Shown here: positions 11,056 to 18,949 of the stretch, piece by piece
Layout: each line of letters opens with the position of its first letter
How positions within the stretch are numbered: position 1 is the stretch's first letter
DNA from: Chara braunii
Taxonomy: Eukaryota > Streptophyta > Charophyceae > Charales > Characeae
NCBI GenBank assembly: GCA_003427395.1
Contig: BFEA01000103.1
Span: 2,470,126-2,495,777, forward strand
Reading direction: 5' to 3'
DNA: 25,652 nt
Notes under the pieces: model-generated
Database searches by the model: none
What the model was told of the DNA's origin: nothing
The model's input: the letters and a program-made list of their open reading frames with translations, nothing else
Translations under genes and position numbers: made by a program

Positions 11056-11102
<47 letters not shown>
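10291..11102. mobile_element. Pieces of a third foldback element
   Basis: 10291-10615 matches the centre-left of the 7249 element: one hairpin module at about 10345-10452, then GGCCCTAAAATAATTTTTGG and the TACGGAGGTC block. 10960-11075 matches the end of a right arm ('tttggtaaggaattta', 'ctgcataacaaagttggttttttc'). Between them (10620-10920) is an unrelated segment with AT runs and a GC patch (TTGCCCGGCCAGGC). The right end runs into poly-T and the assembly gap. Confidence 0.55.
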
Positions 11103-11127
11103 NNNNNNNNNNNNNNNNNNNNNNNNN
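11103..11127. other. Assembly gap (25 N)
   Basis: Twenty-five consecutive Ns directly after a poly-T run of about 40 bases and shortly before another T-run (11171-11199). Sequence order across it is not secured by the window. Confidence 1.
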
Positions 11128-11168
11128 GGCCCGGCTGGTAGCTTAGACACAACATATTTTTTGGGGGG

Positions 11169-11201
<33 letters not shown>

Positions 11202-11210
11202 GCTGGTGCT

Positions 11211-11420
11211 GCCTTGAACCGTGTCTGAGGGTCATACCAGCCGGACACCGGGGCGTGTACCCGGGCAGAAGTTGGGTGTTCAGTGTAGAGCGCATCCTGT
11301 CTCTTATACACATCTAGATGTGTATAAGAGACAGGCCTTGAACCGTGTCTGAGGGTCATACCAGCCGGACACCGGGGCGTGTACCCGGGCAGAAGTTGGG
11401 TGTTCAGTGTAGAGCGCATC
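11211..11420. repeat. 86-bp direct duplication flanking a sequencing-adapter junction
   Basis: Positions 11211-11296 and 11335-11420 appear identical. The 38 bases between them (11297-11334) are CTGTCTCTTATACACATCT followed by its exact inverse. That is the Tn5 mosaic-end pair left at the circularisation junction of Nextera mate-pair libraries. The duplication is therefore most likely a gap-filling error and not biology. Confidence 0.95.
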
Positions 11421-12810
11421 GGTCCCGCAGAGGGACCCTCTTGGTCGCGTCACGCATGATTTTGCAAGACTTTTATCAAAAGAGAGTTTTCGTCACTCCC
11501 ACCAAGTGCGTCAGCCGTACCTCTAATGAACCCCTACGACAGGATAGGAGTCACATGAGGCACAACTTACCTCTGCCTAAGGGGTTGTCGCCACCCTTGG
11601 ACAGACGTATCCTTGCCGAGCTACCGAACCAGATGCGAAAGTTGCTCGAATGCAATCGCAGAGGTGGCTCAGCCGAGGGCGTTTCTCTTACGCTGTAGCA
11701 TAGGGGGTACGTGCGGTCGAACGCCGTAATCGGACTCGTACGTGAATCAACGCTCTGGGGTTGATCTCCCAAAAGCGGTTTTGCGTTGATCGACTAGGTC
11801 GATTGAACTAACAACGGGGTACACTTCACATATCAAACCCATAACCTTATGACAACAAACAAAGATGAGCGTCGCACGCGAGGCTCTGAATAAATGTTGC
11901 AGCGACGTAGGTCTTGTCATATTGATCAATCATGCGTGGCTACACAAGCAGTTACGAGGATGGTGTCCTATGTGGTACCCATAATCATGCGGCCCTCAAG
12001 GATTTTGAAGGTCGCTTTCGACACTCAAGTATCGGCTGACACTCGTCTTGAGAGGTTATTCTCTCGACGTAAGACAATCGCGAGTGCGATTGTGAGACCT
12101 ACCCTCTTCTACACCTTGCGCAAGTGAGTGGTAGGCAATCTTCGACCCTTGGTAGCGGCCAAACGCCCCTGACCATGGGAGTGGGGCTCAATCATCGAAG
12201 GCGTGGAAACAAATCAAGGGGTTTGACTTTGACAACCCCCACGGACCGTAACGTACAACTATAAAAATTATTAAAAAAAAAACAAGTAAAAATGAATCTC
12301 GCTTTTCTCTCAACACAAATTTGCTCGACCTTTATGCCTGGTCAAAGTAGACCGCTCGGAATACACAAAGTAAAACTATAACGGGTTTATAAGACACGAG
12401 GTGATCACTCCCACAATCATAGTGTGACTCCATTCAAAAATATGCATATGATTGCATACAAGGTCAAATCCAAACTTTGACTCACAAAACATACTTGCAA
12501 TTACACCAGAGATTCAACATCGACCGACCACGCACTACACGGAGTCAACTTCAACCACTCTTTGCACTCACACTTGCCCTATTTACATAAGTTTCAACCT
12601 TTGTCTACCCTTCCAAAAGAAAATACTAAGTCCTTTCTAAATGACCATTTAATAAAAGTCTGACTTAAAACACAAAGAAATATTTCAACCCACAGGGGCA
12701 AAGACCTTAGGTTGAGTAGCGAGAATGTGTTAGAGTTGAGCCGTAAACCGACGGATCGGCAACCAACCCACTATGAAAAGATAACAGAAATCGATCCTCG
12801 TAAGATCGGG
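11421..12810. other. Unassigned stretch upstream of the intact PLE
   Basis: No recognisable gene. It starts with a short hairpin (GGTCCC GCA GAGGGACC, 11421-11437), is moderately GC-rich to about 12240, then AT-rich. Open frames are short and show no family motifs. The PLE inserted at its right end. Confidence 0.4.
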
Positions 12811-12820
12811 TTGAAACTAG
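12811..12820. repeat. Target-site duplication, left copy
   Basis: TTGAAACTAG directly abuts the left pseudo-LTR and is repeated exactly at 18767-18776. A 10-bp direct duplication at both edges fixes the element limits. Confidence 0.85.
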
Positions 12821-13066
12821 GTAGGTATGGAAAACAGGTCATGTAGAAGTCATGAGCAAAGTAGGTAGTAAGCCTCATATGCAAAAGGTAATGACAATTA
12901 TGCAGAGATCGTAGAAAGAATTATAACAGAAAATGGCGTCCTCAATTATGCAGAGATCATAGAAAGAATTGTAACAGGAAATGGCGTCCTCGACGCATTT
13001 CGACAGCAGCCACGTTGTCGTCTTCAGGAGGTTTTTCCACCTTCGTTCCCGTACTAACCTGTCTTC
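12821..13066 (-). repeat. 3' pseudo-LTR of the PLE
   Basis: This 246-bp block is repeated in direct orientation at 18514-18759 with few differences and equal length. It contains a tandem 48-bp unit (12896-12943 and 12944-12991) starting AATTATGCAGAGATC and ending GGCGTCCTC, then the hammerhead-like motif. Direct pseudo-LTRs are typical of Penelope-like elements. On the minus strand this is the 3' copy. Confidence 0.9.
12988..13031 (-). ncRNA. Hammerhead-like motif in the 3' pseudo-LTR
   Basis: On the minus strand CCUC (13031-13028) precedes CUGAAGA, a match to the CUGANGA core. Next comes a stem II arm CGACA...UGUCG, then GAAA, a minimal stem III (AU..GU), the GUC cleavage triplet (C at 12992) and GAGG, which pairs with CCUC to close a 4-bp stem I. 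The fit is imperfect: one extra C lies before the G that would open stem II, or, if that C pairs, the following bases read AAA instead of GAA. The loop of stem III is only 2 nt. Confidence 0.5.
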
Positions 13067-13988
13067 CCACTATCCCACTATCCCACTCCCGTCTGCTCAC
13101 CCTACTACGCTTCCGGACGCTCGTAGGCATCGCAGACGTTAGTCCCATCGAAGAGGTCGGACAAAATGCACAAGAGTCATATATATCCCCAGCTACAAAA
13201 CGATATTCCTAGGTCCGTACCTGTGGTCTGGTAATATCGACAGAAAGAAGTGTTAGGACCAAAGACAAAACAACCGACATCCTACGCAGGTTGGGTCTTG
13301 TCTGAGCCTGCATCGGTAGGGGCCGTAAGGGCATAGTGACCAACCAAGGGGTGCTACAGGTCTGGTCCTACTGCAAGCAAAAGCTTCAAATAACAAGAAA
13401 ATGACAAACAAAGACTAAAAATCAACAACCCTCAAAACCGCTACAACAGCCTCTACCACCAACCATCAGAACCTTGTCACGCACGATCCGTGACCCAAAG
13501 ATAAAAAAGACAACCAAGTCCTAGTCCCGCGAAAAACAGATAGCTCCAAAGCAGAACGTAGGAGCGAAAGCACACATCACAAACGACTAAAAATCAACAA
13601 CTCTCAAAACCGCTACGCCCGCCTTTACCGCTAACCATGAGAACCCTGTCACGTACAATCCGTGACCCGAAGATCAAAAAAGACAACAAAAGTCCTAGTC
13701 CCTCGAAAAACAAATAACTCCAAAGCAGAATGTAGGAGCGAAAGCACACAGCACAACTACGAGGGGCATCTAACAATGACCTAGATCAGAACCCTGTCTG
13801 AATGGTCCGCAGAAAAGCGGTACCTCCTCACTACGCAAAGTTACAGTTACCAGTGTCATACAACCGGTCCAGTTCAACAGACAGAAATCAGTACTGACTA
13901 TCACATAATAACGAAACTAACCACAAGCAAAATGGTAATCACACAATATCATAGTCAACATAGTGATGCATGCTCGGTGCTAAACAGG
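13067..13988 (-). other. 3' non-coding region of the PLE with a 172-bp tandem duplication
   Basis: This lies between the RT stop and the 3' pseudo-LTR. Two adjacent copies of a unit of about 172 bp (13411-13582 and 13583-13754) share GACTAAAAATCAACAA, CTCAAAACCGCTAC, ATCCGTGACCC and GTAGGAGCGAAAGCACACA with scattered substitutions. No coding frame is supported. It could be a structured 3' region recognised by the element's RT, but that is inference. Confidence 0.7.
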
Positions 13989-16268
13989 TCAATCTTCCAA
14001 TAGCTTAGCAGTGAGATGCCGAATCTCATCTCGCCTGAAAGCAAACCTCTTCAGGACACTCATGAAAAACTTGTCAGGGAAGTCAATTATGGACAGTTCC
14101 CACTTCAGGGTCCGTACTCTCCGTGGGATCTCAGAGCGTACAGTTGTGTTCCTGTCAATGCGGTGTAGATGGCTGCTTATCACAGCGCTCTTTTGTTTCT
14201 TGCACCCCCAGGACAGGTACGACTGTCCGCAATGGAAAATTAGAGGTTCATTGGTCCATACCCGGTCATTGTTCTTAGAGATTTGCACGCAGTTCAAGTA
14301 GGGGTAGCTCCGCCTCATGCGTATCTGGCAACCCAGAAAGTCGAAGATTCCATAATCATTGTCTGTACGCTTCAAAGTGAGGGCCACAGGATAACACTCC
14401 TGAAAGGCATTTAGGATCACACTCCTTCGTGGATCATTAGCAGTAATCGTGACCATGACGTCATCAATGAGTCTTGTACCAAAACACAGACGGGCATTTG
14501 ACCCGATGTTGTGCACAAATTGAAACTCGAAGTAAGCACAGAAGATGCGAACCAAGGGCGGGCTCGTGGTTTTTCCCATGGGGATACCAACCAACTGTCT
14601 GAGCAGGACCCCTGTGGCAAAAGTGTACGTGTGTTGCAGTTCCAGTTGTATAAAGCTTCTCATCTCGTCGAAGTCCAAGACTCTCCAGTGGTCAGCACCT
14701 GTTGTGAGGTCAAATGAAGAGCCTTTTCCTCTGGTGTTCACTCTCACCATGTGTCGCCCTTTCGTCTTGTGGAAGGTGAAAAGCCAATCATCAACTGCCT
14801 TCAGAATCTCGTCGTGCGGGAGGCGACTAAACATCTCCTTGATATCAAAAGTCGCAGTAAATACAGCATCACCGCTTCCCTGCCTCAGAATCTTCGCGTT
14901 GACCTCCCTTAGACATCCGGCCAGCATAGAGACTGATGGTAGATTGAAGTGCCAGCGCTTGGGGAGTGTCTTCAACAAATGATTCAACCCCTTCGATACT
15001 GCCCGTCCCGTACGCACCATAGGTTCCATGAAGGTTGGACAGATAGGTCTATATCTGTCCATATCCTTCTGTTTCGGTAATACATATGCAGAGCCAAAAT
15101 CACCATCCTTATCCCACTTGACAAACTTCCCTAATTTCCGTGAAGTAACGTCCTCCTTGATCTCCCGCAGTACCTCGGCTGCTGGTGATCTAATCACCCT
15201 ATACTCGGGATTACGAACGAAGGTGTTCATCATCGCCTCAAAATACAGGTAAGGGCACAAGGCCATTGTTTCCCCCGGGTTACGATCCAACGGGGTCAGC
15301 ACCAGGCCGTGAAGCTTACTCTTCAGGTCAGAGACATGTAAAGACGATAGTTGCCGGTCGTCGGGGGATGCCCTGTTCCCCACGCACTTGCTCAGCTTCT
15401 CACGCAGAATGTCCAGTGGTTCCCCCGTACAGTTCCTCCACTGCCTGAAGCCTTCAATCAACTCATCGTGTAGAAGACTGACCCTATCTTCCTTAACTAC
15501 ACGAGGTACATTCTTAGCATTATACACCAGTGGGTGAAAACCTGTTACTTCATTGAGTCTAAACCAGACGTGGCCCCCCGATCTTAGGAAGGGCAAGCCT
15601 ACGCAGTTGCAGACTAGCACATCGCGAGATGCAAACACTCGCTGATTGTGCACCATATCCGAAACTGTAGGGTTCTTAGCCCACACAATCCGGACCTTCT
15701 TCCGTGTCCTACTCAGGAAACAATGAGGTAGATCACCGCTCATCAAGGTGTCGTTAATAACCTTCCTAACTTCGGAAAGTACAATCCTATCGTCAAATTT
15801 CACACGAAAAACAGGATCAGCGCTCAAACTTAGATTGAAACGCTGAAGAAAAATCATGGAGACTAACCGTCGTAGATAGTTCCGCGTCGACTTACGACTA
15901 AAGTCCTTGATAGCACTGTACAAACGGAGTAGAGAACGTAGGTTCCATCCATACACATCATCCAGCTTACCCGGATTTCGGAGGATTCTTGTAAGAACTG
16001 ATTTGAGGTAGTGGCACTTAGGCTTCCACTTCCACCAGTGCACAAACACAACCTCACCTCCCTTCTGCATAGCCTGTTTTGCATCTTTCAAGGAGCAGTC
16101 CTTCCCATCAAGTCTGATCTTCGTATCACCGAAGTCTCGTTGAATCCTCTTCCAACCTCCCTGCCACACGTTACCTCCATCTATGGTGATGGTGACATTA
16201 GTACGTCCCTCAGCACATGCTTCATCCAGAACTTGGTACATGTCTATACGCCATGGTTCAACACTTGA
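13989..16268 (-). CDS. PLE reverse transcriptase domain with CxC linker
   Basis: An uninterrupted frame; its first ATG is at 16241 and gives 750 residues. Counting from that Met, the CxC motif is C211-N-C213 (LVCNCVG), fingers motifs are SAYVLPKQKD (about 384-393) and RYRPICP (397-403), motif A is TFDIKEMFSRL with catalytic D466, motif B is GIPMGKTTSPP (552-562), and motif C is LIDDVM with D593 and D594. FLGCQI near 636 matches motif E. All three catalytic aspartates are present, so the domain looks active. The enzyme would copy the element RNA at a nicked target in the nucleus. RTs of this type are the closest relatives of telomerase RT. I could not resolve whether an insertion-in-fingers domain is present. 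The ATG at 16241 is probably not the true start, because the same frame continues upstream into the endonuclease through one TGA (16269). The frame ends at TGA, followed two codons later by TAG. Confidence 0.93.
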   Translation of the reverse strand, partial: SSVEPWRIDMYQVLDEACAEGRTNVTITIDGGNVWQGGWKRIQRDFGDTKIRLDGKDCSLKDAKQAMQKGGEVVFVHWWKWKPKCHYLKSVLTRILRNPGKLDDVYGWNLRSLLRLYSAIKDFSRKSTRNYLRRLVSMIFLQRFNLSLSADPVFRVKFDDRIVLSEVRKVINDTLMSGDLPHCFLSRTRKKVRIVWAKNPTVSDMVHNQRVFASRDVLVCNCVGLPFLRSGGHVWFRLNEVTGFHPLVYNAKNVPRVVKEDRVSLLHDELIEGFRQWRNCTGEPLDILREKLSKCVGNRASPDDRQLSSLHVSDLKSKLHGLVLTPLDRNPGETMALCPYLYFEAMMNTFVRNPEYRVIRSPAAEVLREIKEDVTSRKLGKFVKWDKDGDFGSAYVLPKQKDMDRYRPICPTFMEPMVRTGRAVSKGLNHLLKTLPKRWHFNLPSVSMLAGCLREVNAKILRQGSGDAVFTATFDIKEMFSRLPHDEILKAVDDWLFTFHKTKGRHMVRVNTRGKGSSFDLTTGADHWRVLDFDEMRSFIQLELQHTYTFATGVLLRQLVGIPMGKTTSPPLVRIFCAYFEFQFVHNIGSNARLCFGTRLIDDVMVTITANDPRRSVILNAFQECYPVALTLKRTDNDYGIFDFLGCQIRMRRSYPYLNCVQISKNNDRVWTNEPLIFHCGQSYLSWGCKKQKSAVISSHLHRIDRNTTVRSEIPRRVRTLKWELSIIDFPDKFFMSVLKRFAFRRDEIRHLTAKLLED

Positions 16269-16271
16269 TCA

Positions 16272-16850
16272 TCGGGCTCTCATGACTTTGCAAAGTTGTC
16301 CAGTACCCTGCGTGCAACTAATCTTAGCGCGCTCTCTCCTCTCAGGTTTCCGTTTAGCGTTCTTCCCGAATGTCTTCTTCCCGGTTGTGTTCAGAAACGG
16401 CGACCACTGCTTGATGTAAACTCCTTCGAGTTTGGTCAAATCCTCCCCGTCGATGTGATCTACTGGAAGCAACAAGTAGTTGTCGACTCCGAAAGACATC
16501 ATCCATCGGTGAAAGTGTAAGGGAGTATGCTCCTTGCACACTCACACGTGCTCGCGCCATCGTACAGTAACATTTTTGCAAGTCTTACCCACATACAGGG
16601 ATCTACAATAGGGTGAGACACCAACGTAGACGACGTTCGTTAAGTGTAGAAATTTTATGCCATGCTTGTCATACATGTGTAACCAAGCGCCGACGAACTT
16701 CTGCGTCCATCTAATAGCATTATCCAACGACAGACGCAGGATAATGAGTCGCATAATCTCCTCGACCCGTCCATCTAGGCTAGTCGACCGACATCGCAGG
16801 TCAGTAAAGAACCTGCACAGTTTCCACAGCAGCGGTATCTCCCAACAGTA
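16272..16850 (-). CDS. PLE GIY-YIG endonuclease domain, N-terminal to RT
   Basis: Same frame as the RT. A conserved linker (CRFFTDLR, about 16815) leads into the nuclease core: VVYVGVS is the GIY strand, SLYVGKT the YIG strand, and VRWREHV carries the conserved arginine helix. After one TGA (16542-16544) the frame continues CKEHTPLHFHRWM and then KLEGVYIKQWSPFLN, which holds the catalytic glutamate and the terminal asparagine of the family. A lysine/arginine-rich tail follows. GIY-YIG nucleases nick DNA to prime reverse transcription. Canonical PLEs carry this domain after the RT. Here it lies before it. I do not see a clear CCHH zinc motif, as reported for Chlamys elements. The relative at 4206-7248 aligns without gaps across the interruption and reads through at that codon, so this TGA looks like a private mutation. 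Confidence 0.85.
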
Positions 16851-17915
16851 TCAGTTCTTCGGCTCATCTTCCTGTTCCTGGCCGGCTTCACTTTCGTCAA
16901 CTTCTATGATCTCGTTCTTCTCCGAGATGTCCAACCCGTACTTTTCACGTGTACGGTTGTCCGCAATTGCGAAAATAGCATCCACCTTATCGCCGTAAGG
17001 CACCCCTTCCTCCTTGCATAGTCGCTGCAGCTCGGTGGCATCACAAGCCTTGAGTTCCTCCATAACAGAGTTCCGAAACCTCAGGCTCTGTAATGCGCCC
17101 TTGGTAGCTGGTGTGGCAGCTTGTGCGGGCGACTTCATCGGTGTAACCTTCCTAGGAGTACGGGTCTTCTTACCACGATTCAACAAAGGAGTCTTCACAG
17201 GTGAGACCCTCTTGATTGCACCAGGGTTCTTCACGGCCGTCTTGGACCTGGTCAAACGAGCAGTCAACTTCATCGGTTTGAAAGCACCTCGCTTCGGAGT
17301 ACGTTTCGGTGGCACCTCCATAGGCGGGCTGTCATCAAACAAGGGTTCTAGCCCTCGCTTTCGCTTCTCGGAGATACACAACCGCTGAGCTTTTGCGCTC
17401 AACTCCTGGGTTACACTCGTATCGCTTTCCTCCTCCTCAGGTTCAGGTGGCGAGTCACAACCGGATGCGTAAGTAACCTTTTTTTTGCCTAACCGAATTA
17501 GTTGCCTGAGCGGGGCGATCATGTGCTCAACGCTGCAAGCCACGTTTTCCTTCATCTCACTAAGTCTGATGGCGAGCTGAATATCGTTATCTTTCTTCAG
17601 CTCCTCGCGTCTATCTGCTTCACGTTCTGCCTCCTTATGGAGCTTCTTCACTTTCTTCTTAGCTTTTCTCTCAGCTCGTAACTTCTCCTCCATCTCCCTT
17701 TCCTCCGCTTCCCTCTTCTCCTGCTTCCGCCGTAGATTTTCTTCCTTCTTCAAACGTGCTTCCTCGAAAAAGTCTTCCATTGTTGCCACAGATTGTCCGA
17801 GCTTAGCAACCATGTCCATAATCTTCGTACTCGTATGTGATGGTGAGTCATAGCGCCTTCGATAGTCCGAGCGTCGAGGAGAGTGGTTCCCTCGTCTTTT
17901 CGAGGATATCGATGG
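16851..17915 (-). CDS. PLE ORF1-like part: coiled coil and SAP-like motif
   Basis: The frame between the TGA at 17916 and the TGA at 16851 contains a 322-residue reading from the ATG at 17819. Residues about 15-80 are almost all E, K and R in a heptad-like pattern (long coiled coil). An acidic serine patch (PPEPEEEESD, about 125-133) and a basic, TP-rich region (about 170-240) follow. Near residues 253-287 the sequence MEELKACDATELQRLCKEEG resembles a SAP DNA-binding helix pair. It ends in an acidic tail. This layout suits a nucleic-acid-binding, self-associating gag-like protein. SAP identity is by eye only. The frame upstream (17820-17915) is RS-rich and continues the zinc-knuckle segment without a frame change. 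Confidence 0.75.
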   Translation of the reverse strand, partial: PSISSKRRGNHSPRRSDYRRRYDSPSHTSTKIMDMVAKLGQSVATMEDFFEEARLKKEENLRRKQEKREAEEREMEEKLRAERKAKKKVKKLHKEAEREADRREELKKDNDIQLAIRLSEMKENVACSVEHMIAPLRQLIRLGKKKVTYASGCDSPPEPEEEESDTSVTQELSAKAQRLCISEKRKRGLEPLFDDSPPMEVPPKRTPKRGAFKPMKLTARLTRSKTAVKNPGAIKRVSPVKTPLLNRGKKTRTPRKVTPMKSPAQAATPATKGALQSLRFRNSVMEELKACDATELQRLCKEEGVPYGDKVDAIFAIADNRTREKYGLDISEKNEIIEVDESEAGQEQEDEPKN

Positions 17916-18254
17916 TCAATCAGAGTATGATCTCCGTCGGTTCCTCTCCGGGCACTGATTTGCATAGTGCCCAGGTTCATGACACATGAAGCAGGTCGAC
18001 GCGCGGTACCTCCGTCGATCGTCATCGTGTCTATCGTCGGATCGCCTCTCATCAAAACGCCTATCATCTGTACGGCGATTCTCACCCCTGGTACGGTCAT
18101 CGTCCCTACGTTCATTTCCCAACATCTTCGAGGTAAGGAAACAAAGTCGCCGTACTGACGCTGGCGACTTGATAGCTCGGTACTTCTCGTCTCTGAAGAC
18201 GTCACCCGCCGGCGGTCCTATACCTGAAGTCACTTCGGTTGTTGTGGCGTCCAC
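17916..18254 (-). CDS. PLE gag-like segment with CCHC zinc knuckle
   Basis: The 112-codon frame opens after a TAA (18255-18257). The only internal ATG is at 18125, so the true start is unclear and could lie in another exon or frame. It contains an R/D-rich repeat-like stretch (DDRRFDERRSDDR), then CFMCHEPGHYANQC, a perfect CX2CX4HX4C zinc knuckle (residues 88-101), then an RS-rich tail. Zinc knuckles of this type bind RNA in gag proteins of LTR retrotransposons. The frame ends at a TGA and continues in register into the coiled-coil segment, so the two were probably one protein. I do not know a gag-type knuckle as a standard part of Penelope-like elements. Confidence 0.75.
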   Translation of the reverse strand: MDATTTEVTSGIGPPAGDVFRDEKYRAIKSPASVRRLCFLTSKMLGNERRDDDRTRGENRRTDDRRFDERRSDDRHDDDRRRYRASTCFMCHEPGHYANQCPERNRRRSYSD

Positions 18255-18257
18255 TTA

Positions 18258-18513
18258 CTATCGGATCTGACCTTCCGATCTTGTCACTCTCGAGACACGT
18301 AACCACATCGGCTTCGGTACTTCTTCATCTTCTGGTCTTCGTATCTTCGTCTTCCTCGGGTCTTTAAGTCTTCGTCGCATACGAGCTTCGACCGACAGTT
18401 GGTCCACAAAATAGTTAGAGTGATGAGGTTACCATCAGGTGTCAAAACTATGTCAATACACGGTCACTCCACCCGGTAAAGTTGACTTTCAGGTAAGTTA
18501 GCGTGCGCAGTCC
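18258..18513 (-). other. 5' leader of the PLE
   Basis: This region lies between the 5' pseudo-LTR and the first supported codon. On the minus strand it is rich in GAAGA and CGAAG. There is no coding frame I can support. A CTTCCGATCT at 18273-18282 resembles the end of an Illumina adapter but lacks the rest. Confidence 0.5.
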
Positions 18514-18759
18514 GTAGGTATGGAAAACAGGTCATGTAGAAGTCATGAGCAAAGTAGGCAGTAAGCCTCATATGCAAAAGGTAATGACAATTATGCAGAG
18601 ATCATAGAAAGAATTGTAACAGGAAATGGCGTCCTCAATTATGCAAAGATCATAGAAAGAATTGTAACAGGAAATGGCGTCCTCGACTCGTTTCGACAGC
18701 AGTCACGCTGTCGTTTTCAGGAGGTTTTTCCACCTTCGTTCCCATACTAACCCGTCTTC
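18514..18759 (-). repeat. 5' pseudo-LTR of the PLE
   Basis: Direct repeat of 12821-13066 with equal length (246 bp), including the tandem 48-bp unit (18589-18636 and 18637-18684) and the hammerhead-like motif. On the minus strand this is the 5' copy. Seven bases (AGGATCA, plus strand) separate it from the target duplication. Confidence 0.9.
18681..18724 (-). ncRNA. Hammerhead-like motif in the 5' pseudo-LTR
   Basis: Same layout as 12988-13031. Stem I is CCUC/GAGG, stem II is a perfect 7-bp CGACAGC/GCUGUCG with loop GUGACU, then AAAC, and GUC with C at 18685. Here the core reads CUGAAAA, so the invariant G8 is A and this copy may be inactive. The better stem II compared with the 3' copy suggests the structure, not only the sequence, has been maintained. 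Confidence 0.45.
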
Positions 18760-18766
18760 AGGATCA

Positions 18767-18776
18767 TTGAAACTAG
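18767..18776. repeat. Target-site duplication, right copy
   Basis: TTGAAACTAG, identical to 12811-12820. Confidence 0.85.
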
Positions 18777-18949
18777 TCAGATCTTGAATTGAAATAATAA
18801 AAAAGGAGCTCTTACACAACACATGTCAATTCCCAAAAATAAACTTTTAGACTTTTTAGTGTATGGAGAATAAACCCCCATATTACATCTCACTCAAATT
18901 CTCCTAAAACTAAATATAAATTTACTTTTCAATGGGTGTCAGAAGAATA

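Larger units (their letters stand above)
12821..18766 (-). mobile_element. Full-length Penelope-like retroelement with N-terminal GIY-YIG endonuclease
   Basis: A 5.9-kb element bounded by a 10-bp duplication and by two 246-bp direct pseudo-LTRs. The right copy is followed by 7 extra bases before the duplication. The coding strand is minus. One frame (18254 to 13989) runs through a zinc knuckle, coiled coil, SAP-like motif, GIY-YIG nuclease, CxC linker and RT, interrupted only by TGA at 17916, 16851, 16542 and 16269. The permuted order (endonuclease before RT) and the CxC motif place it with the Naiad/Chlamys group of PLEs, which use target-primed reverse transcription. The TGA codons suggest a recently inactivated copy or recoding. 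The nearly identical pseudo-LTRs suggest a young insertion. Confidence 0.9.

Noticed and set aside
11021-11698. Open frames on both strands across the gap and the duplication
   Set aside because: They span poly-T, Ns and the adapter junction, so the coding signal is artificial.
16269-16853. Selenocysteine insertion at all in-frame TGA codons
   Set aside because: The older copy has a tyrosine codon at the column of TGA 16542 and its own TGAs at Trp and Arg columns, so at least some are decay. Only the TGA at 16851 remains a recoding candidate.
18268-18284. Illumina TruSeq adapter remnant (CTTCCGATCT)
   Set aside because: Only 10 bases match and the preceding bases differ from the adapter. 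It may be chance within the PLE leader.
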